Positions 39,800 to 50,168 of a stretch of 64,000 bases of DNA are shown in pieces (within the stretch, counting starts at the first letter, position 1; every line of letters starts with the position of its first letter). Location: NCBI GenBank assembly GCA_905250075.1, contig CAJNOP010000012.1:3522772-3586771 (forward strand), given 5' to 3'. The position numbers and the translations under genes are program-made. Below the pieces are notes generated by a model. The model ran no database searches. It was not told the origin of the DNA and worked only from the letters and a program-made list of their open reading frames with translations. Source of the stretch: Rotaria sp. Silwood1 (lineage: Eukaryota; Rotifera; Eurotatoria; Philodinida; Philodinidae).

Positions 39800-40906
39800 A
39801 TGTCGACTGTGCGATTATTATCGGATAATTTTATACAATCATTCGTTCGACGTCTACAATCGAGACGTTATTTTCTACTGAAATTGATTTCATTTTTAAT
39901 TATATTTATTTCATTAATAATTCTTGCACGAAATTCTTCTTATCAAAATCATTCATTGTCATTCCTTTCTTCGAAAAGTGATTTGGTTTCTTTATCTCCA
40001 TCACATTTACAAAGTATTATTATTAGTAAATTAAATTTAACTCAATTAACATTATCAATACCATCAAAAGGTACACCACCAAATTATCTTGATCCATTTG
40101 TTTATTCTCGAATTCAATTTACACATAATGATGAACGACGAACTGAAACAAGTCAAAAATGGTGTCAAGCACAAAGTAAATTTATTCGACCACAAGATCT
40201 TGAACCATTTAAATGTAATGATATAAAACAATTTGAAAATAGTGATCATATATTTTGTCTAGATCCATTTATACGTAATTCTTGCTTAATTATGTCTATT
40301 GGAATGGGTAATAATCGACTTAATGATACATTTGATAATCAACTTTATGAATGGGCTGGTTGTCGTTTACTTACATTTGATCCTTATCAACAACCTATAC
40401 AAACAAATACAAGTGATATAATGATAAAAATAAAACAAAATTGGACATTTTATCGATTAGGTTTAACAGCATCGGCTGCTGTTGATGATAATTCAAATTT
40501 AATGACAATACGCAAATTAGCTGAATATATACAACTAGAATCAATATCAGCACGTATTGATATTCTTAATATTGATATTGATAATGCAAATGAATGGAAT
40601 TTATTAGATGATAGTGATTTTTTACTTTATATATGTCGACATGTGAAACAATTAATAATAAAAACAAAACCAATACATTCAAAACGTTTTCAACATTATC
40701 GTATATATACACTTAAATTAAATAAATGTTTTTCATTATTACGTCGACGTTCACGTCTTTATTTACTTGGACGACATAATCAATTTGAAAGTGAATGGTC
40801 ATTAACAACATTTTCAATTAATCTTGGTTTATTTTGTGATGAAATTGATATGTCAATGTATTTGCTTGTTTATGGTCATTTATATCTTGTTAATACAAAA
40901 CTCTAA
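39800..40906 (+). CDS. METTL24-like type II membrane methyltransferase
   Basis: Single exon of 368 residues from the ATG at 39800. A positively charged N-terminus precedes one membrane helix (about residues 25-43, LISFLIIFISLIILA), giving a type II, Golgi-like topology. The lumenal part has several N-glycosylation sites. The core has WCQAQ, then CLIMSIGMGNN, a Rossmann-type SAM-binding loop, followed by GCRLLTFDPY and IDILNIDIDNANEW. This order (W..C, IGxGxx, FDP, D-I-D) is typical of METTL24/FkbM-related proteins. The substrate is unknown. An upstream in-frame extension lacks an ATG. Its stop faces the PINCH stop with only 42 bases between. Confidence 0.75.
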   Translation: MSTVRLLSDNFIQSFVRRLQSRRYFLLKLISFLIIFISLIILARNSSYQNHSLSFLSSKSDLVSLSPSHLQSIIISKLNLTQLTLSIPSKGTPPNYLDPFVYSRIQFTHNDERRTETSQKWCQAQSKFIRPQDLEPFKCNDIKQFENSDHIFCLDPFIRNSCLIMSIGMGNNRLNDTFDNQLYEWAGCRLLTFDPYQQPIQTNTSDIMIKIKQNWTFYRLGLTASAAVDDNSNLMTIRKLAEYIQLESISARIDILNIDIDNANEWNLLDDSDFLLYICRHVKQLIIKTKPIHSKRFQHYRIYTLKLNKCFSLLRRRSRLYLLGRHNQFESEWSLTTFSINLGLFCDEIDMSMYLLVYGHLYLVNTKL

Positions 40907-40948
40907 TGTACAAAATAATATTTGAGTTCTTTTGTTCTTTTTTTTTAA

Positions 40949-43900
40949 TTAAAGACTAGTTTGTTTTAATATTGATGTTAACTGTTTCTTTTTTGGTTGT
41001 TCTTTAAGTGATTTTCGAATATTGGATGGTAATTTACCATAACATTGTTTACAAACAGGTGCTGCATCAACATCGAAAAATTTACTTTTTTCATCCATTT
41101 TCTTCTCACATAATGAACAAGTAAAATGTTCAGCACAATATTTTTTATTACATGCTGTATAGGCTAAAAAAAAACGAAAAGAATCTTAGATAGAACAAAA
41201 AAGACATGTTTTTAATGAACGTTACCGCCTTCAGTGATAATGCAATTGCATATAAAACATGTTGAACCAAACAGAAAATGATAATCCAATTCACAATAAG
41301 CTAAACCTTTATTTTCAAAATGTTTACTACCATAAAAGGGTTGAGCACAACGAGCACAACAAAAATGCTACAAATAAAAAAAAAATCGAATTATTCAATT
41401 AAGAATTGTTCACAAATACAAGTTGGATCAATTGAATGGTCACTGTAGGGAGTTGACAGCAGTCTTTTTAATTGAGAAAATTTCAACATTAAACTCTCTA
41501 ATGAAAAATATACTGAAATGACTCATCCAGGTCGAAAAAGCGTTATCATAAACAATCATATGCAACGAACTACGTCGAAAAAAACGACTATCATACACTA
41601 TCAGCGTAGTATGCAATGTCATACATTCAAACAAAAATACTATGCATCGAGATCATCAAGTTCGAAATTTTCGAACCCCATTGAACCATACTTTGATACT
41701 TGCAATAAAGTTTTCTAATCACTTCTATACATTTCGCAGATAATAAGAACATATGGATGTTTCGTTTTAAATTCAGCAACATAAGTAATGATATGTTTTT
41801 TTTTTTAAAACAAGCATATTTTTATTTCAATCGATTCGAACAATAGATGAAACATGAAATAATGCACAAAAAACAAAATAATAAATTAAAAATTCGAGTT
41901 TAAGACGATGAGAAAAATCCTTCGCTCTTGAGTTTATGATATTGTAAACGACTGTTATATACTCATCTTGAGAAAAGATTGACTGTATTTTCATTTGTTC
42001 CAATTATATTCGATTGACATCTCACTGAAACATCACATAATAACTCATTGAGTTGTACTATTAGTAAAAATTCTATTCCCATCGGTTATGATAATAAGGG
42101 ATAAGTTAATTTTATTCATGGCTATTTTAAATAAATAAATAGATAAACGAAAACAAACCTCAACATGCCATTGTTTTCCAAGAGCACTAATAACTCGATC
42201 TTCGATTAAACGTCGACAAGCAGCACATACAGGTATATCAAGTTTATTGTGACATGGAAGACAATATAATGAACCTCGTACTTCTCGACAATTCTCATCT
42301 AAATCAACTCTATAAAATAATAAAAGTATTGTTTTTTTCTGAAATAAAAATTTAAATCTAACCGGCATGATTGACATTGAAAATGATATGGATGATGAAA
42401 TTCACCTTTATATTTCAAATATTTATTATCAATAATTTGACTAAAACAAACAGTATTTTAATAATAATAATAATATTAAAAACTTTTTTTTTCTTTACTG
42501 GCATGTTGAACAAATTTGCTTTGATAATTTTAAATCGTTCGCTTTTTCTTTTACATGACATTCTCGACAAAGAGCTCTATAAAAGTTAATGTTTGGTCTT
42601 TCTAACTAAAACCTTATTTTTAAGTACAAACCTTCCATTATATTTCGAAAAACCCATTTCAACTAATGGTATCTGACATAATTGACAACGAAAACAATCC
42701 GGATGAAAACATTTCTGAAGTGCTCGAATAACTCGACCAACAATAGCTTGTTCTAAATTATATCAAATTGATATATGAAAAAGAATATTTAAAATAAAAC
42801 ATACTGCATTCTGCACAACATGGTGCAAATAACATTTGAAAATCTCGTTCACAATATTTTCGATCTTCATGCTATACAGAAATTGATTTGGAAAACAAAA
42901 ACGACTATTGAATAACTCACTTCAAAATAGATACCATTTTCAAATGGTTGAAAACATTGTGTACAACTAAAGAAACAAATAAACATAAATGAATAAGTTA
43001 GACTTGAGAAAATATTCTTAAAAGAACTCTCGAGAGAACTGCTCTAAGTATCATCTGCCTTTAGAGCCGAAGTATATCCATTGTGTACTAAAGTTTCGAC
43101 CTAAAATTTTGTTCATATATAGGACCAATTGTTCGTAAAATATTCTGAAAGCTGTAGTTGAACAGAATTTTCTGTTATCGAGGTATTGAATTTTCGAGTA
43201 AATTCGTTTTTTTTGTGACACGTCTAATTATGGTTATAATTAAATAAAGAATGTTAATACTCGACTATAGCAAAAAAAAACACAGAAATTTGAGGCAGAC
43301 TAAAAAAAGCAATGTCGCATTCATTTTAACTCACTACTACGACCAGACTTAACATACAAAATCTCGAACAAAAAACAATAAAACATTCAACTTGATTTTT
43401 CACTTGACATATTTATACTAATATCTGACAATTATCTTCTCGAAGATTAACTTTTTATATGATTAAAATTATAAAACATACACGAAACAATGTGTGTGCC
43501 AAATATGACCAGCTGCATTAACAATTTGTTCATTAGTAGCAAATGATTGATGACAATTGGCACATACGTTATCTGACAACATGAGACTAAAATTAAAAAT
43601 AAATGGAATATAATATCATGCAAAAATAATTCTTAATTTTCTTGTTTTTCTTTCTATCTATAACTACCAAAACATATTGATCGGTTTAACATGATTATCA
43701 TCATTTTTTTGACTAGGTCGATCTGTATTATTATTTTTTTGTTTTTTTTTATCAGAACCGTCATTGTCCATATCAAATTTTTCAAGTAAATTATTTAATA
43801 AATCAATACTAGCAGATATATTATTATTATTTTTGGCACTTGATACTCGTCGAATTTCTGCATTATTAGTTAAAGATCTTGGTGACGAATTTATTGAAAC

Positions 43901-44659
43901 AGACTTATCAGCATCATTTGATATTGATAGTAAATCAGCAAGTGCATGATTCAGTTGTGCTTCTTTGGCAAGTAATTCATCGAAACGAATTTCATGTCGT
44001 TTGCCTAGAATTAATGCAGCTTCATCAATATTAGTACTACGTGTTAACATTTGTATAGGCTGATGATTATTCTTGTTCACAGTAATGTTAAATGAGGATG
44101 ATGGTGGTGGTGGTAAATCTTGTTTATAATGATCTATATCTATTGTTTCATAGATTTGTTCGTCGTTTTTTTCTTGTTCTTTATCTCCGGTGAGTTGCTG
44201 TGAATGTATTTCTACTGTAGTCGTTTGATTATCATTACTGATCGAAGGAGAAATTGACGAACAGACGTTATTATTGATGATGTCGTTGTCATTGCAATTG
44301 GCCTTGATTTTCATTGTTCGTCCGAACATGTGGTTACGATTAAATTCTGCTCCGTTAGAAATAACATCATTATTAATCGGTAACAAATTTTGAGCACTTG
44401 CACAAGGCGTTATATTTGTACGTGCTTCAAATGATTTAATTAATTGCGAAACAGATTGATTATTTATTGTTTCAATAGCAGATGATGATGAACACTTTGT
44501 TAAATTTTCCTGTGTTGCATGTCGCCGTTCTTGAAAGTTATTCATTATTGGTTTCATACGAGCCATAGCTTCGGTTAAGTCTTGTTGACTAACACAAAAA
44601 CGTTGTTGTTGCTGTTGTTGTTGTTTGAGACGTTGATATTGTAAACGTTTTCGTTCCAT
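40949..44659 (-). CDS. LIMS1: PINCH (LIMS1), five LIM domains with a long N-terminal extension
   Basis: Adaptor of the ILK-PINCH-parvin complex at integrin adhesions. Ten exons (43668-44659, 43482-43586, 42921-42966, 42805-42871, 42632-42752, 42499-42576, 42363-42440, 42159-42309, 41226-41367, 40949-41163) join in frame to 664 residues. LIM1 begins VCANCHQSF and includes [15 protein letters not shown], the PINCH hallmark. CRREV-type LIM3 ([16 protein letters not shown]) and LIM4 ([13 protein letters not shown]) follow. LIM5 ends [17 protein letters not shown]. Most Cys/His zinc ligands were seen in order. Exon 1 adds about 330 disordered residues not found in classical PINCH: polyQ, Asn/Ser tracts, a YETID then LPPPPSSSF segment, and LD-like helices (FDELL 226-230, LLNNLLEKF 287-295). 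Translation from Met in exon 2 would give classical PINCH. Confidence 0.92.
41368..42158 (-). other. PINCH intron 8 with dispersed repeat
   Basis: 791-base intron. Positions about 41684-41718 resemble SH3-gene intron sequence at 5962-6006. No exon is seen. Confidence 0.7.
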
Positions 44660-45374
44660 ATTCTTTCACGTTATTATTATGATTGAAAGTTTAATAAATA
44701 CACGTATACGTTCTGATTACATGATCAATATTTCTTACATCATTAGCAAAAAAAAAAATGTAACGGCCAAAACTTTCGAACAGAGCAGAAAAAAAGAAGA
44801 AGAAGAAATATGAGACGATAACAGATCGATGCTGATGCGCACTAGTGATCATCGATTGTATATTGATATATGCATACCAAAGAAACGAAATAAAAGTTTA
44901 TTATGATATGCCTTCTATTTTCAAAAGTTGATTATTAAAATAAATATTCTATTATCAATCATCAATATGACTTAGTTTTGACGAAACGTAAAAGAAATCC
45001 ATGATTTCTTTTATTCTAATTGTTTCATCATTACCTTATAATTGACATGTTCATTGATATGATAATTATATAACAAGTATTTTAGTCTAATCTAACAACT
45101 TGTTAAACTTACCTATAATAGATTTGATTCCTGAGTAATTACAAATTACATCTAGAATAAAAATGACGAAGTTTTCATAGGTTTTTCTTTTATATATATT
45201 TTTTCAGCAACGAAAAGCAAACAGAGAAAGTCGAATTTTTATTATTACTTGGCAAAGTGAGCACTTCTGAGAGATGTAAAAATAAATGAATAGAGGCGCT
45301 AGGAAACAAAAAAAAAAGCCAAACAACATAATATCACAGATTATCATAAGTTATAGCAGTCGATCGTTAAGTAT
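44660..45374. other. Intergenic between PINCH and erlin
   Basis: 715 bases without a coding frame. It holds the upstream region of PINCH and the 3' flank of erlin. Confidence 0.6.
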
Positions 45375-47695
45375 TTAAAGTACCACTTGTCTTTTGTCAT
45401 CTCCTTGAGATTTTTTTTTAATATTCAATATTCCATCATTATTAGCAAATATATTTGGAATTGAATTTCCAAAATAAATTTTGGTATTTTGTGCTAATGC
45501 TTGATACATTGACCATTGAAGGAATTCAGGTGATAATTTTCTTGTATTTGATTCAGCTTCTGTATCACTTTTATATTTATTTGCATCAGCTAATGAACGT
45601 TCTTTAGCTAAATGCATCCCAGCTTCAATTTCAGCAATACGTTTTTCACTTTCTTTGCCTAAAATTTTTTGTTCATATTGAATTTTAGCTACTTGTGCTA
45701 ATTTTTCAGCTTCAATTACAGCACGACGACGATCAGTTTCTGCTTCTTTTTCAACAACTTGTTGATGAGCAGTTGTTATCATATATCTATATCATATTAT
45801 TAGATGATTTTAAAAAAATAAATCATGAAATATTTACTGAGTTTTTTCTTGTTCCATGGTTTCATAATTACGACGAATAGTTTCAGGAATTTTTGGTTTT
45901 GTTACTACAAAGAAATTTGAAATATAGAATAAAAAAGATCAAATCAATCTGTTTCATAGCTGATACACCTCCTTGATGCCTATAAAGCCTAATTGTACTA
46001 ATGACAAAAGGTTAATCAGTTCCAATGAAACTTTGGATTCAATCTTAATGCAACTGTTATAGTTCTCAGCTTCATAGGAAAACAAAAGTTTTACGAAGGA
46101 ACAGTTCCTATTGATACCCGCTCTATGAATATGTTTGTAGAACTCATAGTTTATATGAAAAGTTGAAAAGATTCGTACTTTTCGGATAACCTTTTCGCGT
46201 TATGATGTTTTTATTGAATTCTCAACACATTGCACGATATTATAGGGGAAAAAGCATGATCAGAGTTTCAGTTGAAACAGATGCTTCTTCAGGATAACAT
46301 GTTTGCAAAAGAAAATATTACTTTCTAAAAAATGCTTCTAAATGAACTCTTTTTTATAAGCATCCCATATCTTAAGAAAAACTTATTCGTTTCAGTTGAA
46401 ATTCTCGAAATATAATAAATACCATGAAATACATAATTGAGAAAAACTTCAAACAGAAATTTCTTATTCTGATTTTTCCATAATGTCCTGTAATATATTA
46501 AAAATTCAATAACATGATCATAACTGAAAACAAACGGGCTAAACACACGAGTTCTATGCAGAATTTTCATCTAAACTATAAATTCTATTTATTAATAAAA
46601 ACATAGAAGATCTATCAAGATAATGTACGGAAACGCTGAATGAATTACCTATTTAAAAAAAGCAAAGGCTAAGATTTGACATACATTACTAAATGAATTA
46701 CTGAAAAAGAACAGATCGAGATAATCGACGAAATTTTTTACACCTCAATATTGATATTTGAAAGTTATTCAATATGAACACTTAGTTTACAAATATCTAT
46801 CAAATTAATTCAAGTTCATATTCGGTTTAATATTTTAAAGGCTTCAATTTTTTTTACCTCGAATTGAACTAACATAAAGGCCAGGTGCTAATGTATTTAA
46901 ATCATTTTGTAATGTTCGTTTTAAATGATCATCAATACTTGAAAATAAATCAATATAAACTTCTTGAAGTGTATGTACTGAACAAAATTGATTAACTTCA
47001 TGATGTATTTTATCGAATATTAATGTTCGATCATAATGCACTGTATAATTTCGTACAATATCAATAACAGCATCAGACCTTAATATATTAACAACTTCGA
47101 TCTTGTCAAAGTATATCATTGTTCCACCACTAGTACCACAAGGGATATTTTTTACTAAAGAAATATTCATTGAAATTCTTTTTTTTTAACCAAATAAAAC
47201 GAATATTTATTACCCTGATCTGTTTGTAAGGTTGTTTGAACAATTTTAACTGTTGTTAAAAATGGCATCATAACATGATAACCAGGTGCAGTCAATGATG
47301 TGAGGAGAGCACCTCCTCTAAAAAATAGATAGATAAATTGATGATATTACTATAGTCTGATAAATTAAAAGTCCGAGTAAAATGTTTGATTTTTTTCCGA
47401 CATCTGCTGAGGAAAAAAACAAGTTTTGCGTCAAACCTTTAGTACTATAGTAAATAGTTACTATAGTACTATGAGCCAAAAGTCTAAGTCAAAACTTGTT
47501 GTTTTTTCTCTGTAGATACTCGAAAAAAAAATCAAACGTTTTATTCGAATTTTTAATTCATCAGACTATAGTCAGAAAAATAATTGATTTCATTTGCCTG
47601 TAATATATACCAACATGTCCTTCCGGTATTTGATGGATACTTAAAGCAAAGACTGCAGCAAGAATTGCCAAAGCGGTTAACCATTTGGCAAGCAT
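45375..47695 (-). CDS. ERLIN2: Erlin (ER lipid-raft SPFH/prohibitin-domain protein)
   Basis: Scaffold that recruits RNF170 and promotes degradation of activated IP3 receptors at the ER. Five exons (47598-47695, 47214-47317, 46858-47154, 45838-45904, 45375-45786) join in frame to 325 residues. An N-terminal membrane anchor ([13 protein letters not shown]) is followed by [16 protein letters not shown] and the SPFH core with [20 protein letters not shown] and [18 protein letters not shown] charged coiled coil ([20 protein letters not shown]) and a C-terminal oligomerisation region ([12 protein letters not shown]) close it. Length and order match animal erlins; erlin-1 versus -2 cannot be separated here. 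Intron 1 must use a GC donor (TTACAG/GCAAAT) to give YYRGG. Introns 1 and 3 contain fold-back repeats. Confidence 0.95.
46139..46584. repeat. Diverged fold-back repeat in erlin intron 3
   Basis: Segments such as AGTTTATATGAAAA near 46149 and TTATTGAATT near 46210 have inverted partners near 46570 and 46510. In all, about 110 bases of each arm align imperfectly. It fills about half of the 953-base intron (45905-46857). It looks older than the other fold-backs. Confidence 0.5.
47350..47571. repeat. Near-continuous 222-base palindrome in erlin intron 1
   Basis: The left end CTATAGTCTGATAAATTAAA and right end TTTAATTCATCAGACTATAG are inverted copies. The arms run almost to the centre, where AGTACTATAGTAAATAGTTA meets its complement with only a few bases of loop. 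TA dinucleotides lie at both ends as expected for Tc1/mariner-type targets. Removing the element leaves a 58-base intron. Confidence 0.85.
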
Positions 47696-48003
47696 TGCTG
47701 TGATATATTGAGCAAAAAAAGTGATTTGCTACCTAAAATAGTAAGTAAAAAGAACAAACTGAAGAAGGAAAACAAAACAACATGAAAAGCAACCCCAATG
47801 GAGAACAAAATGAAATTGATGAGTCATCACAATTCTATTGCGAAGAATAGAATATTGGCGATGCAATAGTATTGATTTTTAATAGATTTTATCATAAATT
47901 TCTTTTGATTTCTTTTATCTTGAATTGTTTTTCAATAGGGAAATAACGAAATGCTAGCGCCATCTGTAAACATTCATTGATAAGAATGAATATGTTGTAA
48001 TTA

Positions 48004-48833
48004 CAGTAGTGGACAAAAGTCCCGGCCCTAGGGAAAAACTATCTAAATAAGAGTTGTTTGCTTTGAAACTTGTAGTGAAGTAAGGACTTGGCGAGTCCTG
48101 ATAGTAGACAAAAGCTCGAGCCCTGTCCCCTTACTGAGACTAGGGTATCAGGTCAACACCAAGGATTTATTCTTAGTGGATTATCTCGGGCTAGGAAAGA
48201 GATACAATTCCGGTCGACCCATCGTTGGAAAGCCTCACTCTTAGTCTCTCTTCAGTAAAATTTTCATTAAAAACCGACGCGTTTTCATTAAGTTGTGACC
48301 TATACACTGCTTACACACGGAACTGGCATATATTACAGCCCTACCAGTATTTGATTCAAATCTCGAGCTAGGCCCAGTCGTTCAGGCTGAAAATTTTATT
48401 GTAGACTTCATACGTATGGATAAACCTATGCTAAAATTTTCACCATTATAGCCTTTACAGAGAGGGAGATCTATATCCTTCTATACCTCTAGACTGATAG
48501 CTCTAGGAAATCACTAGGGTATGGCATATCTAAGTGACCTTTCTGGTATAGGTAGATCATCATCGAAACTACATATTGCACTAAAAATATTACCTTTACT
48601 TCAGCAAATCGAAAAGTACCAGCATTTCTTTCCAATATCATATGATTTCGTCAAACATATGGAGAAAAAATCCTTGGTGTTGATCTGATATCTCAACCTC
48701 AGTAAGGAGACAGGACTCGAGTTTTTGCCTACGATCAGGACTCGTCAAGTCCTTACTTCACTACAAGTTTCACAGCAAACAACCCTTATTTAGATAGTTT
48801 TTCCCCTAGGGTCGAGACTTTTGTCTACTACTG
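48004..48833. mobile_element. Tc1/mariner-type non-autonomous element with about 170-base TIRs
   Basis: The 830-base unit begins CAGTAGTGGACAAAAGTC and ends with the inverted GACTTTTGTCTACTACTG, flanked by TA on each side (48002-48003 and 48834-48835). The inverted arms, about 48004-48176 and 48662-48833, are roughly 90% alike by eye. The middle has no transposase frame. Ends and TA duplication fit the Tc1/mariner superfamily. Confidence 0.88.
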
Positions 48834-48835
48834 TA

Positions 48836-50168
48836 TAATGAAGATGTTTTCACGACGAAATATTATTCTAAACAATTTTGGGGTATGTTTGAGAAGAGAG
48901 TAGACGGATGAGTGTGGACTTGTGGGTATGGATAGGGATGTCATTAAAGTGAAGATTCATATTGAATTTTTTGTAAAGAAAAACAATAAAAATTAAAAAA
49001 TCACAGCGCATAGTAAACTCTTCTTGTGGTCTATAAATTCAATAGCAAGAGAAATTTGAAGAGGTGAAAATGAAACTGTTGAGGATAAATTGACAATAAG
49101 CTGTTTAACCGAATTTACAAAGTGTATTCTTGATCTAATAGCATCATTTTTTTCATATAATTCGAGTAGAGATATAAGCTGATAAATTTATCGGCGATGC
49201 CAGTGGTAGCTGAAATTTTCAATGAATAAAAAGAATATTTTGATTCTGAGCAATTTTAAAATAAAAGAGAGCAAACAACGATACAAAATCTACTGAAAAG
49301 AAACCAGACGATAACATCTCTAAAAGCTGATTTGGAGCGTCGAGCGTTTTTTAAAACCAACTATCTATATTTGTGTCGCGGTGATGGTTGGAGTCTTCAG
49401 TAACGACGGCGACGCAATTGAATTGCTTGTGCATTGGCAGCGACGGCTTAGCCCATTGACCTGCACCTATAAGCTCGAGCTGTTATAAATACAACAAATC
49501 TTTCATTTTTCTAAGCAAAAGTGGAGCTTTTTTTTCCTTGTAGTTTATTAAATAACACCATGTGATATCTCTAATAAGAGAGAATGTCAACTGTCAAAAA
49601 ACAATCAGCGATTGATCAATTCAGCTCAACTATTAAATCTAATGAAGTCAACAAGTTTTTTGAAATACTTTCATTATTGTATAGTATTCTTATTCATGAA
49701 ACTGATAATAACAGTACGTTTACTGCAATTCTAATTAATATAATGATTTCCTTGAATACACTAGAAATAGTTGATCTTGATGCGCTTCAAGCTAGAAAAA
49801 TAAACTTTTAAATTTTCATTTCGAAGAGTTCATATCAAGTTTAAACTACTTTTGGTGAAAAGAAAACAATTTCATTTCAACTTCAACATGTTACAAGTAA
49901 TATCGTTGCTTGTTATAATCATCAACACACACAACAATTAATAGTGGATTTATACGTCAAATTATTCTCCTTATTAGTTATTGTTTTCTTTTTTTAGTTT
50001 CGTTTAGCTTCTACACATTAACTCACTGTATTGCAACAATGATCATGTTTACTATTTCGTTTATGTTCTTGATTTGAAATATATGAACATATTTTTTCCA
50101 AGATTAATTGCTTGTTCATTTGATTGTGAAGCAACGCAAGTAATTCTTCAAAGCGTTATGTCTCTACT
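48836..50168. other. Intergenic, no supported gene
   Basis: A GC-richer patch near 49330-49480 and a TATAAAT at about 49484-49490 precede a 75-codon open frame at 49584-49811. That frame has no recognisable content, so it is not called as a gene. Confidence 0.4.

Noticed and set aside
49584-49811. 75-codon open frame with TATAAAT about 95 bases upstream
   Set aside because: Suggestive spacing, but the peptide has no recognisable feature and the frame is short for such AT-rich DNA; left uncalled.
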